A DNA stretch of 64,000 bases, from NCBI GenBank assembly GCA_020853025.1, contig JADYZP010000052.1:59371-123370 (forward strand), given 5' to 3'. Below the pieces are notes generated by a model. That model was not told the DNA's origin. It was given only the letters and a program-made list of their open reading frames with translations, and did not search any database. The stretch is from Burkholderiales bacterium. GTDB lineage: Bacteria; Pseudomonadota; Gammaproteobacteria; Burkholderiales; Casimicrobiaceae. Made by a program: the position numbers and the translations under genes. Every line of letters begins with the position of its first letter. Position 1 is the stretch's first letter. Below, piece by piece: positions 62,379 to 64,000 of the stretch.

Positions 62379-63620
62379 CTATTGTCGGGCGCTGCGCTGC
62401 GGCTTGTTCCTTTCCAGGTTGGGCAGGAACCAGACCAGAAGTCCGATCGCCGGCAGAAAGGAACAAAGCTGATAGACAAAGGAAATGCTGTGGGCATCGG
62501 CGATGCGGCCCATGGCCGCGGCGCCCAGCCCGCCAAGGCCGAAAGCGAAGCCGAAAAACATGCCCGATACCAGGCCGATGCGTCCGGGCAGCAACTCGTG
62601 CGCATAGACCAGGATCGCCGGGAATGCCGAGGCCATCAGCAGGCCGATGATGATCGTCAGCACGGTGGTCCAGAACAGGCTGGCGTAGGGCAGCATCAGC
62701 GTGAACGGCAGCGCACCGAGGATCGATATCCAGATCATCGGCCGCCGACCAATACGATCGGAGATCGGGCCGCCGATCAGCGTCCCCACCGCAATCGCCG
62801 CCATGAACGCGAACAGCTGCACCTGCGCGGCCTGCACCGAAAGGTGGAAGCGCTCGATCAGAAAGAACATGAAATAGGACGTCAGGCTCGCCGTATACAC
62901 GTTCTTCGAGAACACGAGCAGCATCAGCAAGAACACGAAAAAGACCACGCGGCCTTGCGGAATCGCAGCGCCGGCGACGCCTGCAAGAGCGGGACGTTGC
63001 ACCGGGCGCAGCTGCGCCTTGTACCACGCGCCGACGCGCGCCAGAACCATCATGCCCAGCAGCGCGGCAAGCGAAAACCAGGCAATCGCGCCTTGGCCGC
63101 GGGGCAGCACGACGAACGCGGCGAGCAGCGGACCGATCGCCTGGCCGACATTGCCGCCGACCTGGAACACCGATTGCGCAAATCCGTAGCGCCCGCCTGA
63201 CGCCATCCTGGCGACGCGCGTAGCCTCCGGATGGAACACCGCCGATCCGGTGCCGACCAGCGCCGCTGCCAGCAGCACCGCGGCGTAGTTGCTGGCGATC
63301 GACAGCAGCACCAATCCGGTCAGCGTAGCGCCCATGCCGACCGCAAGCGAATAGGGCAGTGGCCTGCGATCGGTATAAGCGCCTATGGTCGGCTGCAGCA
63401 CCGCGGCCGTAAGCATGAAGGCGAGGGTGATCAGCCCGACCTGGCCGAAGTCCAGATGGAATTGCTGTTTCAGCATCGGATACAGTGCCGAAATCAACGA
63501 CTGCATCAGGTCGTTCAGCAGGTGGCAGAATCCGAGCGAGACCAGGATGGGGAGCGTGGCTGCGCGCCCTGTCATTGGGGCTCCAGGGCCGGGGATCGCG
63601 CTGACGGCAATTTTCTGCAT
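62379..63620 (-). CDS. MFS transporter, fosmidomycin-resistance (Fsr)-like
   Basis: 12-TM profile, LGFCHLLNDLMQSLISALYPMLKQQFHLDFGQVGLITL. Confidence 0.85.
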   Translation of the reverse strand: MQKIAVSAIPGPGAPMTGRAATLPILVSLGFCHLLNDLMQSLISALYPMLKQQFHLDFGQVGLITLAFMLTAAVLQPTIGAYTDRRPLPYSLAVGMGATLTGLVLLSIASNYAAVLLAAALVGTGSAVFHPEATRVARMASGGRYGFAQSVFQVGGNVGQAIGPLLAAFVVLPRGQGAIAWFSLAALLGMMVLARVGAWYKAQLRPVQRPALAGVAGAAIPQGRVVFFVFLLMLLVFSKNVYTASLTSYFMFFLIERFHLSVQAAQVQLFAFMAAIAVGTLIGGPISDRIGRRPMIWISILGALPFTLMLPYASLFWTTVLTIIIGLLMASAFPAILVYAHELLPGRIGLVSGMFFGFAFGLGGLGAAAMGRIADAHSISFVYQLCSFLPAIGLLVWFLPNLERNKPQRSARQ

Positions 63621-63800
63621 TGACCTATCGTCCACTTTCCAGGTTCGGAGAACCGGCATTATCCAGCATTGCGCATCTCGTCTTTCAGCTTGCCGTGGTC
63701 CTCACCGGGGTAGTGTGGTGAGGAGCTTGCATGATGAGAGGCAAGAGCTCTTTCGGCCAACGTTCAAATTCAATGCTGCTATGCATGCGAAGTGCCGGTC

Positions 63801-63911
63801 ATGAATCTGATCTGACTTGAAGGCTTCCTGGCGCTGGTCACCGCGGGCAATTCTTCACGCGCGGCAGGGGACCGGCACGCACTGACCGCAGCCCGTCGGC
63901 GGGTCTTCGGG
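63801..63911 (+). pseudogene. Remnant of a LysR-type regulator N-terminus with an in-frame stop
   Basis: Manual translation MNLI*LEGFLALVTAGNSSRAAGDRHALTAARRR matches LysR HTH start; TGA at codon 5 and degeneration after ~30 codons. Confidence 0.5.
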
Positions 63912-64000
63912 TCAGTCGACTTCCTGCTCCCTGGCCTGGCGCGCTTCCTCTTCGAGGCGCACGTCATCAATCTCACGCATGATGGCAGCGAGATCGACCA
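63912..64000 (-). CDS. Possible 3' end of an unidentified gene entering from the right edge
   Basis: Minus-strand open frame ...VDLAAIMREIDDVRLEEEARQAREQEVD* with charged helical composition. Confidence 0.3.
   Translation of the reverse strand, partial: VDLAAIMREIDDVRLEEEARQAREQEVD

Noticed and set aside
63619-63632. TTGACCTATCGTCC near the MFS gene start, similar to the FNR-like site at 57261
   Set aside because: Only a half-site; no second arm.

Overview
The window is GC-rich and looks betaproteobacterial, probably Rhodocyclales-like (inference from protein style only). It is densely packed with electron-transfer and energy-conservation modules. From left to right: (1) a membrane multiheme cytochrome / cytochrome b / NapC-like cytochrome module at 1-2731, plus a small cytochrome c; (2) a complete uptake [NiFe]-hydrogenase locus on the minus strand, hupS-L-C / HigA-like / hupD-F-G-H-I-J-K / hypA-B-F-C-D-E-X (3440-19617), with the six-Cys signature of O2-tolerant enzymes; (3) a UbiA/MenA-like prenyltransferase, a RatA-like protein, a cNMP-domain protein and a SnoaL-like protein; (4) a two-gene porin-cytochrome conduit, a decaheme MtrA/PioA/DmsE-like cytochrome plus an MtrB/PioB-like barrel fused through a Pro-rich linker to an OmpA peptidoglycan-binding domain; (5) a full Na+-NQR operon nqrABCDEF with a CBS-domain gene, apbE and nqrM; (6) a membrane HdrD/FadF-like Fe-S oxidoreductase divergent from a cNMP-domain protein; (7) a 14-gene nuoA-N complex I operon with an unusually short NuoG; (8) malic enzyme plus a pyruvate/2-oxoacid:ferredoxin oxidoreductase with a GltD-ferredoxin fusion; (9) an NmrA-like protein, cbpA/cbpM, a LytS/LytT-like two-component pair and an MFS transporter; (10) a LysR gene remnant at the right edge. 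FNR/ANR-type dyads lie upstream of hupS, of the decaheme gene and of the por genes. The most novel candidates are the MtrB-OmpA fusion conduit, the HigA-like protein translationally coupled inside the hup operon together with a tandem GTAACA-N6-GTAACA motif at the two hup intergenic regions, and the Cys-depleted CCG domain of the Fe-S oxidoreductase. All calls come from reading the sequence and the ORF track; no database search was run.
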